Source of the DNA: Oceanobacillus caeni
Lineage (GTDB): Bacteria; Bacillota; Bacilli; Bacillales; Amphibacillaceae
DNA length: 64,000 bases
Direction: 5' to 3'
NCBI RefSeq assembly: GCF_019037185.1
Contig: NZ_JAHHXM010000004.1
Location: 62,001 to 126,000 of the forward strand
Shown here: positions 32,987-41,045 of the stretch, piece by piece
How positions within the stretch are numbered: the first letter of the stretch is position 1
Layout of the letters: every line of letters begins with the position of its first letter
Translations under genes and position numbers: made by a program
The notes under the pieces: generated by a model
What the model was told of the DNA's origin: nothing
Seen by the model: the letters and a program-made list of their open reading frames with translations, nothing else
Databases searched by the model: none

Positions 32987-34081
32987 ATGTTTAATTATGT
33001 CGATTTGTCGATCGCATTTTTTATCGCACTCGTTGCATCATTATTGTTAACAATTCCAGTAAAAAAATTAGCAGTGAAAATAGGAGCAGTTGATTTTCCG
33101 CATAAACGAAAGATACATAAAGTTGTAACACCCAGATTGGGTGGATTAGCAATATTCGCTGGATTTGTCTTGGCACTTATTTATATTCATCCAAGGCATG
33201 AGTATCTGCCTGCGATATTACTTGGTGGAATTATCATCTTGATAACCGGGGCAATCGATGATAAGTATACGATTACTCCAATTGCAAAATTAACTGGGCA
33301 ATTGATTGCAGCATCCTTTCTCGTAAATGCTGGTTTAATTATTGAACGATTAACGGTACCATTTATCGGTACCATTGAACTTGGATTTTTTAGTGTGTTA
33401 ATTACTGTATTATGGGTTGTCGGAATTACGAATGCCATTAATTTAATTGACGGCCTTGATGGACTAGCTACCGGAGTATCGAGTATTGCACTTATTAGTA
33501 TTTTTATTATGTCACTTATGGACGGACAAGTGCTTGTGGCTTATCTTTCCATTGCTTTAATTGGAGCGAATATTGGATTTCTATTTCATAACTTTTATCC
33601 GGCAAAAATATATATGGGTGACAGCGGATCGAACTTCCTCGGCTACATGATATCTGTTGTATCGATATTAGGATTGTTTAAAGAAATAGCATTTTTCAGC
33701 TTCATCATTCCTGTTATTGTACTAGCTGTTCCAATTTTCGATACGTTATTTGCGATTTATCGTCGTGCCAAGAATAAGGAAAAAATAATGCAACCGGATA
33801 ATAAGCACATTCATTATCGATTAATTGAAGCAGGTTTCTCCCATCGTCAAACTGTACTAATTATTTATGCTTTTAGTGTCTTATTCGGAGGACTTGCCAT
33901 TTTATTTAATTACGTACAAGAAACGACATTAATCGTAGTGGTAATCCTCGTTTATTTAGTCCTACATATATTTGCCGAATTAGCTGGAATTGTTCTAGGC
34001 GGAAAACGTCCAATCATCGACGGTTTTTTAAAATTTATACGAAGAAAAAAACGATGTAATGAAAGTGAAGAAAGTGGTTAA
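32987..34081 (+). CDS. tagO: TagO/WecA-type GlcNAc-1-phosphate transferase (first copy)
   Basis: TagO moves GlcNAc-1-phosphate from UDP-GlcNAc to undecaprenyl phosphate, the first step of wall teichoic acid linkage-unit synthesis, at the inner face of the membrane. About 10-11 helices are visible. The loop motifs GAIDDKY, NAINLIDGLDGLATG and KIYMGDSGSNFLGY carry the metal-binding aspartates, and the HIHYRL motif near residue 265 binds substrate. Length is 364 residues. A second, 346-residue paralogue is at 39365-40405. I cannot say from sequence which one is the true TagO. Confidence 0.88.
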   Translation: MFNYVDLSIAFFIALVASLLLTIPVKKLAVKIGAVDFPHKRKIHKVVTPRLGGLAIFAGFVLALIYIHPRHEYLPAILLGGIIILITGAIDDKYTITPIAKLTGQLIAASFLVNAGLIIERLTVPFIGTIELGFFSVLITVLWVVGITNAINLIDGLDGLATGVSSIALISIFIMSLMDGQVLVAYLSIALIGANIGFLFHNFYPAKIYMGDSGSNFLGYMISVVSILGLFKEIAFFSFIIPVIVLAVPIFDTLFAIYRRAKNKEKIMQPDNKHIHYRLIEAGFSHRQTVLIIYAFSVLFGGLAILFNYVQETTLIVVVILVYLVLHIFAELAGIVLGGKRPIIDGFLKFIRRKKRCNESEESG

Positions 34082-34120
34082 GGTGAGAACTACAATTTGT
34101 AGTTTCTCGCCTTTTTTGTT
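34080..34120 (+). terminator. Terminator of the first tagO
   Basis: AAGGTGAGAACTACAA pairs with TTGTAGTTTCTCGCCTT, followed by TTTTG. Confidence 0.9.
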
Positions 34121-34165
34121 AGTGATACGACATGGTTAGTTTAGAGGTGGACGGATTTTTGGTGA

Positions 34166-34345
34166 AATAATTAATCCGTTAATCGTCGTTCATAATCCGA
34201 TACTAGCATGTGCTAATCCGTTAATCAGCACCCATAATCTGATACTTGCATCCCACAATCCGTTAATCGCCACCCATAATCTAACATTCCTTTCCCGATC
34301 ACCATTCGTTAATTCCTTCAAAAATTCGATAATTTTCTATATATC
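34166..34345 (+). repeat. AATCCGTTAATC / AATCCGATACT repeats, array 1
   Basis: Two related words alternate: AATCCGTTAATC and AATC(C/T)GATACT, separated by 8-12 bp such as CACCCAT. About eight half-units are recognisable, and the last are degenerate (ATTCGTTAATTC, ATTCGATAATT). The same family occurs at 55362-55490 and 56062-56095. The remaining intergenic DNA up to 34607 shows no clear feature. Confidence 0.7.
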
Positions 34346-34607
34346 CAGTTATCCTGCTTAATTCGACACATCTATTTTCTCGGCATCACATTTTTGTACC
34401 GAGAAGTTTCTATAGAATGATCCCATGTGAAAACGGATTTCATAAAACTAAACCACCATGTTTATAAATGAGCTCGGGACATCAGGAATCGAAAACGAGG
34501 AATATAACTAATGTACGAGAAAGAATATCAACTACTGAGAGGAGTTATTAACCAAAGGCTGAGAGCAATAATGGTAAGATGTCTCTGTCAACAATTAGGA
34601 GAAAAAG

Positions 34608-34793
34608 GTGGAAGAAGAACCGCAACAAATCGAGATCAAGAATTTTATGAGGAAAATGATAAATAGGGCGGAAATACACGAGTTCGCTAATAAAATAACT
34701 CATAATAATTTAAAGGAAAGAGAGATTCATTCCCTTTCCTTATTGGAGCTACTAAAAAACCAAATTCAAAATCATTATTCACAACATATCTAA
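34608..34793 (+). CDS. Small hypothetical protein, 61 residues
   Basis: GTG 34608 has TTAGGAG seven bases upstream and opens a frame of 61 codons ending HYSQHI. It is charged and mostly helical, with no domain I recognise. A second frame (ATG 34512 to TAG 34667, 51 codons) overlaps it and cannot be real at the same time as a conserved gene. Its stop is one base from the convergent NERD gene. Uncertain. Confidence 0.3.
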   Translation: MEEEPQQIEIKNFMRKMINRAEIHEFANKITHNNLKEREIHSLSLLELLKNQIQNHYSQHI

Positions 34794-34794
34794 C

Positions 34795-35754
34795 TTATAG
34801 TCCCAATCTATACTTTTTACCTTTATTCATCCCAACCATTTCCGTGCATTCTTTTCTAAGAATGTGTTTAGTCATATCAGGGGATGATAGCCCAAGGAAA
34901 TATCGGGCTTGTTTATTTGTAATCCATTCACCAAACATTAATCGATAATCCCTCAATGCATGTTTATGTGCATCAATTGATACATTTTTGCAACTTTGAC
35001 AATACCACTTTCCGTTAAATCTATTCATTGGTAAGGCACCACATTTTGTGCAGAACACACCCTTTACCATATCAATTGACCGTACTCCGTATTCTTCAAA
35101 CAAATTCACATCTACTGGGCAATGGGAACGTTCAAGAAGTCTAGCTAGATGATGAAGCTGGTTTCTGGATAAAATAGGTGAGGTATAATTCTTTTCTATT
35201 TCTTGAATCCGAAAAACTAAATCGCTACTGTGGATCAATTCATGTGGAATGATATCTTGAGGGGTTTCTCTTTCAATGATTGTTTTGGGGAAACTTATAA
35301 CAGCTAGATATTCGATAGGTATATCGGGGAAATCATGATTTTTCAACCATCGTTTTAGGCGGAGCGCTTGTATTTTCACCTGGTCAATAGGGTTCTGGAA
35401 TCCTTCTTTCATTCCGTTATTATCTATGCGCGTAACTTGCCCATTTGCACCAAATCTTACCGTCCCCTCCCAATTTTTTGTTTCTACAACAGTATTAAAA
35501 TAATTGGATAATGTTAAAGTATCCATTTGAAAATATCCAACTTCATCTTGCAATCTTAGGTTGTGTAGTACTATAAATTTTTGCTTATCAATTAATCGTA
35601 GCCTATATTTAATTTCATTTTCGCCATTAACCTCAGCGTATTTAATTTTTAAATCCTTCAATACAGCTTGCTTCATAGGATGATTTGCTGAAAGCCGACG
35701 CTCGAACGCCTGCAATGTTAAAAGCTCAAGTTTTTTATTTCGTGGATCATACAA
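34795..35754 (-). CDS. NERD-domain protein with zinc ribbon (second paralogue)
   Basis: Same architecture as the gene at 14532-15437. A NERD-like nuclease fold (VGYFQMDTLTLSNYFNTVVE and TKNWEG give the Asp and Glu-x-Lys positions), a zinc ribbon (CTKCGALPMNRF...WYCQSC) and a C-terminal helical domain that looks like a winged helix (ITNKQARYFLGLSSPDMTKHI). Length is 319 residues. The two paralogues are clearly diverged. Substrate and role are unknown. Confidence 0.72.
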   Translation of the reverse strand: MYDPRNKKLELLTLQAFERRLSANHPMKQAVLKDLKIKYAEVNGENEIKYRLRLIDKQKFIVLHNLRLQDEVGYFQMDTLTLSNYFNTVVETKNWEGTVRFGANGQVTRIDNNGMKEGFQNPIDQVKIQALRLKRWLKNHDFPDIPIEYLAVISFPKTIIERETPQDIIPHELIHSSDLVFRIQEIEKNYTSPILSRNQLHHLARLLERSHCPVDVNLFEEYGVRSIDMVKGVFCTKCGALPMNRFNGKWYCQSCKNVSIDAHKHALRDYRLMFGEWITNKQARYFLGLSSPDMTKHILRKECTEMVGMNKGKKYRLGL

Positions 35755-35880
35755 ATTAAATTCATTCCTTTCATAAAATGGGTTTAAGAATAAAATACGA
35801 CACGAAGTAGCAAAAATCCTTTTTATTTTTAGATATTCTAGGTAATATGTAATTTTTTATTGGAAGTGAGGGTTATGGGT

Positions 35881-36861
35881 GGGATATCAATACTCTCCCC
35901 GTTGGATATCAGTATTCGCACCATATATCAGCATCGTCTGGCAGGATATCAGTATTCGTGATATATCAGCAAACGCCTGTTGGATATCAGTACTGGTGCA
36001 CTGTATATCAGTATCCGCTGGCATGATATCAGTACTCGTCACATATATCAGCATCGTCTGGCAAGATATCAGTAAGTTCGTACATCATATATCAGCAAAA
36101 GAACGCCCGCAGGATATCAGTATTCAGTTCATGTACCATATATCAGCAAACGCTGGCATGATATCAGTATCTGTGCACCATATATCAGTAATCGCTGGCG
36201 TGATATCAGTACTCATGCACTATATATCGGCATCCGCCGGCTAGATATCAGTACTGGTGCACCATATATCAGCAAACGCTGGCATGATATCAGTACTTAT
36301 CACTATATATCAGCATGTCTGGCATGATATCAGTACTTATCACTATATATCAGCATGTCTGGCATGATATCAGTACTTATCACTATATATCAGCATGTCT
36401 GGCATGATATCAGTACTTATCACTATATATCAGCATGTCTGGCATGATATCAGTACTTATCACTATATATCAGCATGTCTGGCAGGATATCAGTACTCAT
36501 CACTATATATCAGCATCGTCTGGCAAGATATCAGTACTCGTGTACATATATCAGCATCCGCTGGCAAGATATCAGTACTGGTGCACCATATATCAGCAAA
36601 CGCTGGCATGATATCAGTACTTATCACTATATATCAGCATATCTGGCAGTATATCAGTACTGGTGCACCATATATCAGCAAACGCTGGCATGATATCAGT
36701 ACTTATCACTATATATCAGCATGTCTGGCAGGATATCAGTACTTATCACTATATATCAGCATGTCTGGCAGGATATCAGTACTCATCACTATATATCAGC
36801 ATCCGCTGACAAGATATCAGTACTCGTGTACATATATCAGCATCCACCGGCAGGATATCAG
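35881..36861 (+). repeat. ATATCAG array 2 (largest)
   Basis: Nearly 1 kb of alternating half-units: GATATCAGTACT followed by (TATCAC or CGTGTAC or GGTGCAC), then TATATCAGCA followed by (TGTCTGGCA or AACGCTGGCA or TCCGCTGGCA). The 42-bp double unit is repeated almost without change at 36280-36480. The array runs right up to the stop codon of the tagB-like gene at 36870. Confidence 0.92.
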
Positions 36862-36869
36862 GCAGAAAG

Positions 36870-38030
36870 TTACCCAGGCTCATCCCCCCCATAAACCACC
36901 CGCACCAACTGCTCACTCGATCTTCCCTTCGAATACCGATTCCATTCCTCCGAAAATTCCCGAACACCGCTCATGTCATAGGCCTCATTCTTAATCACTT
37001 CCACTAAATCGTCCATGTTACAGACAACGGGCCCGGGGACGAGTTCTTCGTAAACTTCCCAGAATCCACGCTCCTCGGCATACTCATCGATATCATAAGC
37101 GAAGAAAACCATTGGCTTGTTAAATAAAGAATACTCAAAAATGATGGAGGAATAATCGGAAATGAGTACGTCTGCTATGACAAGCAAATGGTTGATGTTA
37201 TAGGTTGTGACGTCAATGGCGAAGTCGGGATGGTTGTTTTCAATATCGACCTTAACAGCTGGGTGCAAACTCAAAAACAACACATAGTCGTCATGAAAGT
37301 ACTTGTACATTTTTTCGATGTCCATCTTCAATTCTTGAACGTGTAACTCCTGATCACGATAGGTAGGGGCGTAGAGAATGACCTTTTTCTCATCTATTAT
37401 CGGAAAATACCTTCGTAATGACTGTGCGGCTTTTTCTAAATTCTCGTGATCAAAAAAGAAATCCGTCCGTGGTATGCCAGTTCGCAATAGTTGCTTCTCC
37501 TTTATTCCAAATCCTTCTTTAAAAATAGCGGCCATTTTATCTGACCCAATGACAACATAATCGAAGCGGGAATAAACGGCTTTAAATCTTCTAAAAGCAC
37601 TAGGTGGGCGGTTTTCAATCGATAAGTCACGTAGTCCGAATTGTTTAATCGCACCGGCTGCATGCCAAAGCTGGACACATGTTACATTTTCTTTAAAATC
37701 CGTAACAGCTAAAAATCCAAAATAATTATCAACAATTACTTTTTCAGAAGTTGCTAAATGATAGATAGACTCCATCCAGTCGATAAAATTTCCAACTTTA
37801 AAAGAAATAATCCGTCTACGTGGACGTTTTTTAAAAGTAATATTACAAGGGTGTACTTTTAAAATGACGATACGATGGTCGGTTGTTTTTTCCACTTCAC
37901 GCATCGTATATAAAATATTTCGGCCAAAAGAAGCAACAAAGGTGGTCTTTTGCTGCAAGGGGAATCGTTTAAAAAGGTTGAAAAAAAGGCGGAAGGTAAA
38001 AAGGTAAATGGCTACTGCAATTTCTCTCAT
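36870..38030 (-). CDS. TagB/TagF-family glycerophosphotransferase (module 1)
   Basis: This family transfers glycerol-3-phosphate from CDP-glycerol to the lipid-linked linkage unit or growing teichoic acid chain. Family motifs are present: CVQLWHAAGAIKQFG, RTGIPRTDFFF, ILYAPTYRDQE, LSLHPAVK and LISDYSSIIFEYSLF. The N-terminal amphipathic stretch (IAVAIYLFTFRLFFNLF) fits membrane association. At 386 residues it has the single-domain size of TagB (primase) and lacks the extra N-terminal domain of large TagF polymerases. It follows tagD with a one-base overlap. Confidence 0.85.
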   Translation of the reverse strand: MREIAVAIYLFTFRLFFNLFKRFPLQQKTTFVASFGRNILYTMREVEKTTDHRIVILKVHPCNITFKKRPRRRIISFKVGNFIDWMESIYHLATSEKVIVDNYFGFLAVTDFKENVTCVQLWHAAGAIKQFGLRDLSIENRPPSAFRRFKAVYSRFDYVVIGSDKMAAIFKEGFGIKEKQLLRTGIPRTDFFFDHENLEKAAQSLRRYFPIIDEKKVILYAPTYRDQELHVQELKMDIEKMYKYFHDDYVLFLSLHPAVKVDIENNHPDFAIDVTTYNINHLLVIADVLISDYSSIIFEYSLFNKPMVFFAYDIDEYAEERGFWEVYEELVPGPVVCNMDDLVEVIKNEAYDMSGVREFSEEWNRYSKGRSSEQLVRVVYGGDEPG

Positions 38031-38425
38031 TATTTCGCGTGGTGATTCAAGTCTGTTTTAATTTTTGTGGTGGAAATCCCAACAGTTCGAGGTAAATACA
38101 CCACTTCACAATATTCTTTTAAAAAATCAAATTTACCTTCCCAATCATCGCCAATGACAAAAACATCCACATTGTATTTTTTCACATCGTCTATTTTCTG
38201 ATCCCATGATTCCTCGGGGATGACAAGATCGACATAGCGAACAGCTTCCAGTATCATTTTTCGTTGCTCGAAACTATAGTAGGCTTTTTTGTCCTTTATC
38301 AAATTAAATTCATCAGTGGAGATTCCAACAATTAAGTAGTCTCCATATTCTTTGGCACGTTTTAATAAGTTGATATGGCCATTATGAAGAAAATCAAACG
38401 TACCATAGGTGATTACTCTTTTCAT
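38030..38425 (-). CDS. tagD: Glycerol-3-phosphate cytidylyltransferase (module 1)
   Basis: TagD makes CDP-glycerol from CTP and glycerol-3-phosphate for teichoic acid synthesis. The nucleotidyltransferase motif FLHNGHINLL has H14 and H17, and LPRTVGISTTKIK is the second signature. Length is 131 residues. The ribosome binding site AATGGAGGA precedes ATG on the minus strand. It forms a unit with the tagB-like gene. A second such unit is at 62179-63760. Confidence 0.93.
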   Translation of the reverse strand: MKRVITYGTFDFLHNGHINLLKRAKEYGDYLIVGISTDEFNLIKDKKAYYSFEQRKMILEAVRYVDLVIPEESWDQKIDDVKKYNVDVFVIGDDWEGKFDFLKEYCEVVYLPRTVGISTTKIKTDLNHHAK

Positions 38426-38488
38426 AAAAAATCCTCCATTCCTTTTAAGTATTATTTAACAATATGATAAAATTATTTTGTGACTGAA

Positions 38489-38538
38489 TTAACATAAAAT
38501 TCATACGAAGTTAATCGTTCATTAACGGTTGCTTAACA
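38489..38538 (+). promoter_or_regulatory. PhoP-box-like array between tagD and the phosphodiesterase gene
   Basis: Five hexamers with exact 11-bp spacing: TTAACA (38489), TTCATA (38500), TTAATC (38511), TTAACG (38522) and TTAACA (38533). This is the layout of PhoP-binding direct repeats (TTNACA with 5-bp gaps). A perfect -10, TATAAT (38548-38553), follows 9 bp later for the plus-strand gene. On the minus strand CAAAAT (38475-38480) could be the -10 for tagD. Confidence 0.7.
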
Positions 38539-38588
38539 TTCATCCGATATAATGTAGGTATCACCTAAATAATGGAGGGGTTTGGGAA

Positions 38589-39305
38589 ATGAATATTCGA
38601 GGTATTGCTCATAGAGGTTATCCAGTGGAGTATCCGGAAAACACGATTTCATCATTTCGTGCAGCGATTGAAATGGGATTCACCCATATGGAGTTAGACG
38701 TGCATCTGACAAAAGACGGGGTTCCAGTTGTCATGCACGACGCGACGATTGATCGTATGACAGATGGGCATGGGGAAATACGTCAATATACATTCCAAGA
38801 ATTACAAGCGTTTTGCATCAATGAAACAGAGGAGAAAATCCCATCTTTGGCTCAAGTTTTACAGCTTGCGAAAGGGAAAATTATTGTTTCCATTGAATTA
38901 AAGGATACGAGGCTATATAGAAGGATTGAGGAAAGAGTGGTGGAAGTGGTCAATCAGTTGGAAATGATGGACCAAGTTTACTTTATTTCGTTTAACCATC
39001 ATTCCTTGAAAAAGCTTCGCAGCCTATCTCCAGAAGCACAGGTCGGCCCCTTAGTAAATCGGGTGAAACGTTCACATTTTAAATTAATGGAAAAAATAGA
39101 TGCGAAATATCTAGCGGTGAGGTATGATGGATTAAAGGAAAAATATGTTAATAAATGTGAAGAACTTGGAATTCAGCTTGTGGTTTGGACAGTGAATACG
39201 AAAGAACAAATGATTCAAATAGAGAAATATCCTTCCATTTTAACGACGACAGATGAATTGCAAAGATATAAGGAGCATTTTTATCCTACCTTATCCATGA
39301 ATTAA
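38589..39305 (+). CDS. Glycerophosphodiester phosphodiesterase
   Basis: GDPD-family enzymes split glycerophosphodiesters into glycerol-3-phosphate and an alcohol. Active-site motifs are IAHRGYPVEYPENT, MELDVHLTKDGVPVVMHD and SIELKD. No signal peptide is present, so it should act in the cytoplasm, unlike secreted GlpQ. Length is 238 residues. AATGGAGGGG precedes the ATG. The PhoP-like repeats upstream suggest induction in phosphate starvation. The second tagO follows after 59 bp and may be co-transcribed. Confidence 0.9.
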   Translation: MNIRGIAHRGYPVEYPENTISSFRAAIEMGFTHMELDVHLTKDGVPVVMHDATIDRMTDGHGEIRQYTFQELQAFCINETEEKIPSLAQVLQLAKGKIIVSIELKDTRLYRRIEERVVEVVNQLEMMDQVYFISFNHHSLKKLRSLSPEAQVGPLVNRVKRSHFKLMEKIDAKYLAVRYDGLKEKYVNKCEELGIQLVVWTVNTKEQMIQIEKYPSILTTTDELQRYKEHFYPTLSMN

Positions 39306-39364
39306 AAACTTACTCGTAACACAAAATAAAAGAAAACTTCCTATCTGTTCAGGAGGATTTAAAA

Positions 39365-40405
39365 ATGTTATATATTGCGTTAATTGTTAGTTTCTTTAGT
39401 TCCATTATTATTACACCAATCGTAAAACGGTTCGCATTGAAAATTGGAGCTACGGATCAACCAAATGAAAGAAAAGTTCATACTTCCGTTATGCCACGAT
39501 TAGGTGGTTTGGCGATATTTTTAAGTTTTATAATTGGAATTATTCTCTTTTATCCTAATCCTGGAGACTATTGGCCCATCTTAGTTGGTGGAACGATCAT
39601 TATTCTTACTGGAATCTTGGATGATATTTTTACCATTTCGGCAAAATATAAGTTGCTCGGGCAAATCATCGCGGCACTAGTAACCGTATTAGGTGGAATT
39701 CAAATCGAGTTCGTTACCATCTGGCAGGACGAGCGAATTTACTTTGAATTCTTTGCAATCCCAATCACCATTATTTGGATTGTCGCAATAACAAACGCGA
39801 TTAATCTAATTGATGGCTTAGATGGCTTGGCGGCTGGTGTATCATCGATTGCATTATTTACGATTTCAGTCATAGCGATTACAAGAGGAGATATCCTCAT
39901 CGCATTTCTCGGACTCGTCATGCTCGGTAGTACAGTCGGATTTTTGGTATATAATTTCTACCCAGCGAAAATATTTATGGGTGATACTGGATCATTATTT
40001 TTAGGATATATGATCAGCGTCGTTTCGGTATTGGGTCTTTACAAAGAGGTTACCATCGTATCCTTAATCATTCCAATTATTATCTTGGGAATTCCAATTA
40101 TGGATACAACGTTTGCCATCATTCGCCGTATCGTACAAGGAAGACCATTATCATCACCAGATAAATTTCATTTACACCATTGTATCATTCGCCTAGGATT
40201 CACCCACAGACAAACGGTTATTATGATTTATGCACTAAGTATTCTATTTAGTGTCATCGCAATTGTCCTAACGAGGTCCACATTATGGGGATCCATTTCT
40301 ATATTAGTTTCATTATTAATTTTGGTGGAATTGATTGTGGAAATCACTGGGGTCATTAGTGATCAATATAGACCGATTTTAAATTTAATAGGATGGAAGA
40401 AGTAG
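39365..40405 (+). CDS. TagO/WecA-type transferase (second copy)
   Basis: Paralogue of the gene at 32987, with the same motifs: KVHTSVMPRLGGLAIF, GILDDIF, NAINLIDGLDGLAAG, KIFMGDTGSLFLGY and FHLHHCIIRLG. Length is 346 residues and about 10 helices are predicted. It should attach GlcNAc-1-phosphate (or a related sugar phosphate) to undecaprenyl phosphate. It lies 59 bp behind the phosphodiesterase gene and has its own ribosome binding site (CAGGAGGAT). Two copies only 5 kb apart suggest separate polymers or separate regulation. Confidence 0.85.
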   Translation: MLYIALIVSFFSSIIITPIVKRFALKIGATDQPNERKVHTSVMPRLGGLAIFLSFIIGIILFYPNPGDYWPILVGGTIIILTGILDDIFTISAKYKLLGQIIAALVTVLGGIQIEFVTIWQDERIYFEFFAIPITIIWIVAITNAINLIDGLDGLAAGVSSIALFTISVIAITRGDILIAFLGLVMLGSTVGFLVYNFYPAKIFMGDTGSLFLGYMISVVSVLGLYKEVTIVSLIIPIIILGIPIMDTTFAIIRRIVQGRPLSSPDKFHLHHCIIRLGFTHRQTVIMIYALSILFSVIAIVLTRSTLWGSISILVSLLILVELIVEITGVISDQYRPILNLIGWKK

Positions 40406-40457
40406 ACAAGTTGTCTTGGGGGAGGCAGCTTGTTTTTTGTTTTGTAGGGGAAGGTGA

Positions 40458-40738
40458 GTGCTGATAAAGTGTGGAGGATCGCTGATATGTCGTGCGTGAA
40501 TGCTGAAATAGCATGAGGGAATGCTGAAATATTGTGCCTAAGCTGATAAAGTAAGAAGGATACTGATATCGGTAACAAGATTGCTGATAAAAAGTGATTG
40601 AGTGCCGATATCTTGTATTTGCTGAAATCGCGTATTGATTGCTGATAAAAAGTCAATGATTGCTAAAATCCCGTCCTCGACTACTGATAAAGAGTAAACA
40701 ACTGCTGATATCTGCCCCGCGTGCTGAATAATGATATG
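40458..40738 (-). repeat. ATATCAG array 3 (minus orientation, degenerate)
   Basis: Units of the form TGCTGATAAAAAGT and TGCTGATATC (the reverse complement of GATATCAGCA) occur every 20-22 bp, about 13 times, with decay in places (TGCTGAAATA). It follows the second tagO gene directly. Confidence 0.8.
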
Positions 40739-40823
40739 GAATGCTTTTTACACATGACTGTTAATTTTTTTCACAACCAAGCAAGTTAATTTTGGGATAA
40801 CGAATCAAGGAAGGTTATGCTAA

Positions 40824-40958
40824 AGATTTGTCGAATTACTTTATAAACAAACAATTGGAGGAGTGAGACCTGATGGAGTTGGTGATTCTGAATATACCAT
40901 TGATTTCGAAAAGTATCATCCGAATGGAACCATCGAAATATACATTGCTGTAAGATAA
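40824..40958 (+). pseudogene. C-terminal remnant of a GyrI-like (effector-binding) protein
   Basis: A frame without a usable start runs for 44 codons and ends TIDFEKYHPNGTIEIYIAVR then TAA. The ending (FEKY...IEIYIAV) is the usual C-terminus of GyrI-like/AraC effector-binding domains. The 5' part is missing, so I read it as a gene fragment. A different frame from ATG 40872 gives 26 residues with no protein character. Apart from this and array 3 the gap 40406-41045 is empty. Confidence 0.4.
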
Positions 40959-41045
40959 ATGGTAATGACTGTCACTTATCGGCGCTTTTTCCAAACAAAA
41001 AAGGCGCTTATCTGTGCTTTTGAATAAAAAGGGGGGAAGTTATAC

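Noticed and set aside
34512-34667. 51-codon frame from ATG 34512
   Set aside because: Weakly spaced ribosome binding site, and it overlaps the slightly better 61-codon frame. At most one can be real.
35881-36861. CRISPR array
   Set aside because: Spacers are not unique: both repeat and spacer words recur, half-units are only about 21 bp, and no cas gene is near.
36395-36994. Open frame of 199 codons in array 2
   Set aside because: Repeat-derived, runs into the opposite-strand tagB gene, no start signal.
40963-41015. Terminator near GGCGCTTTTT ... AAAAAAGGCGC
   Set aside because: The arms are not truly complementary in order, so a stable stem is doubtful.
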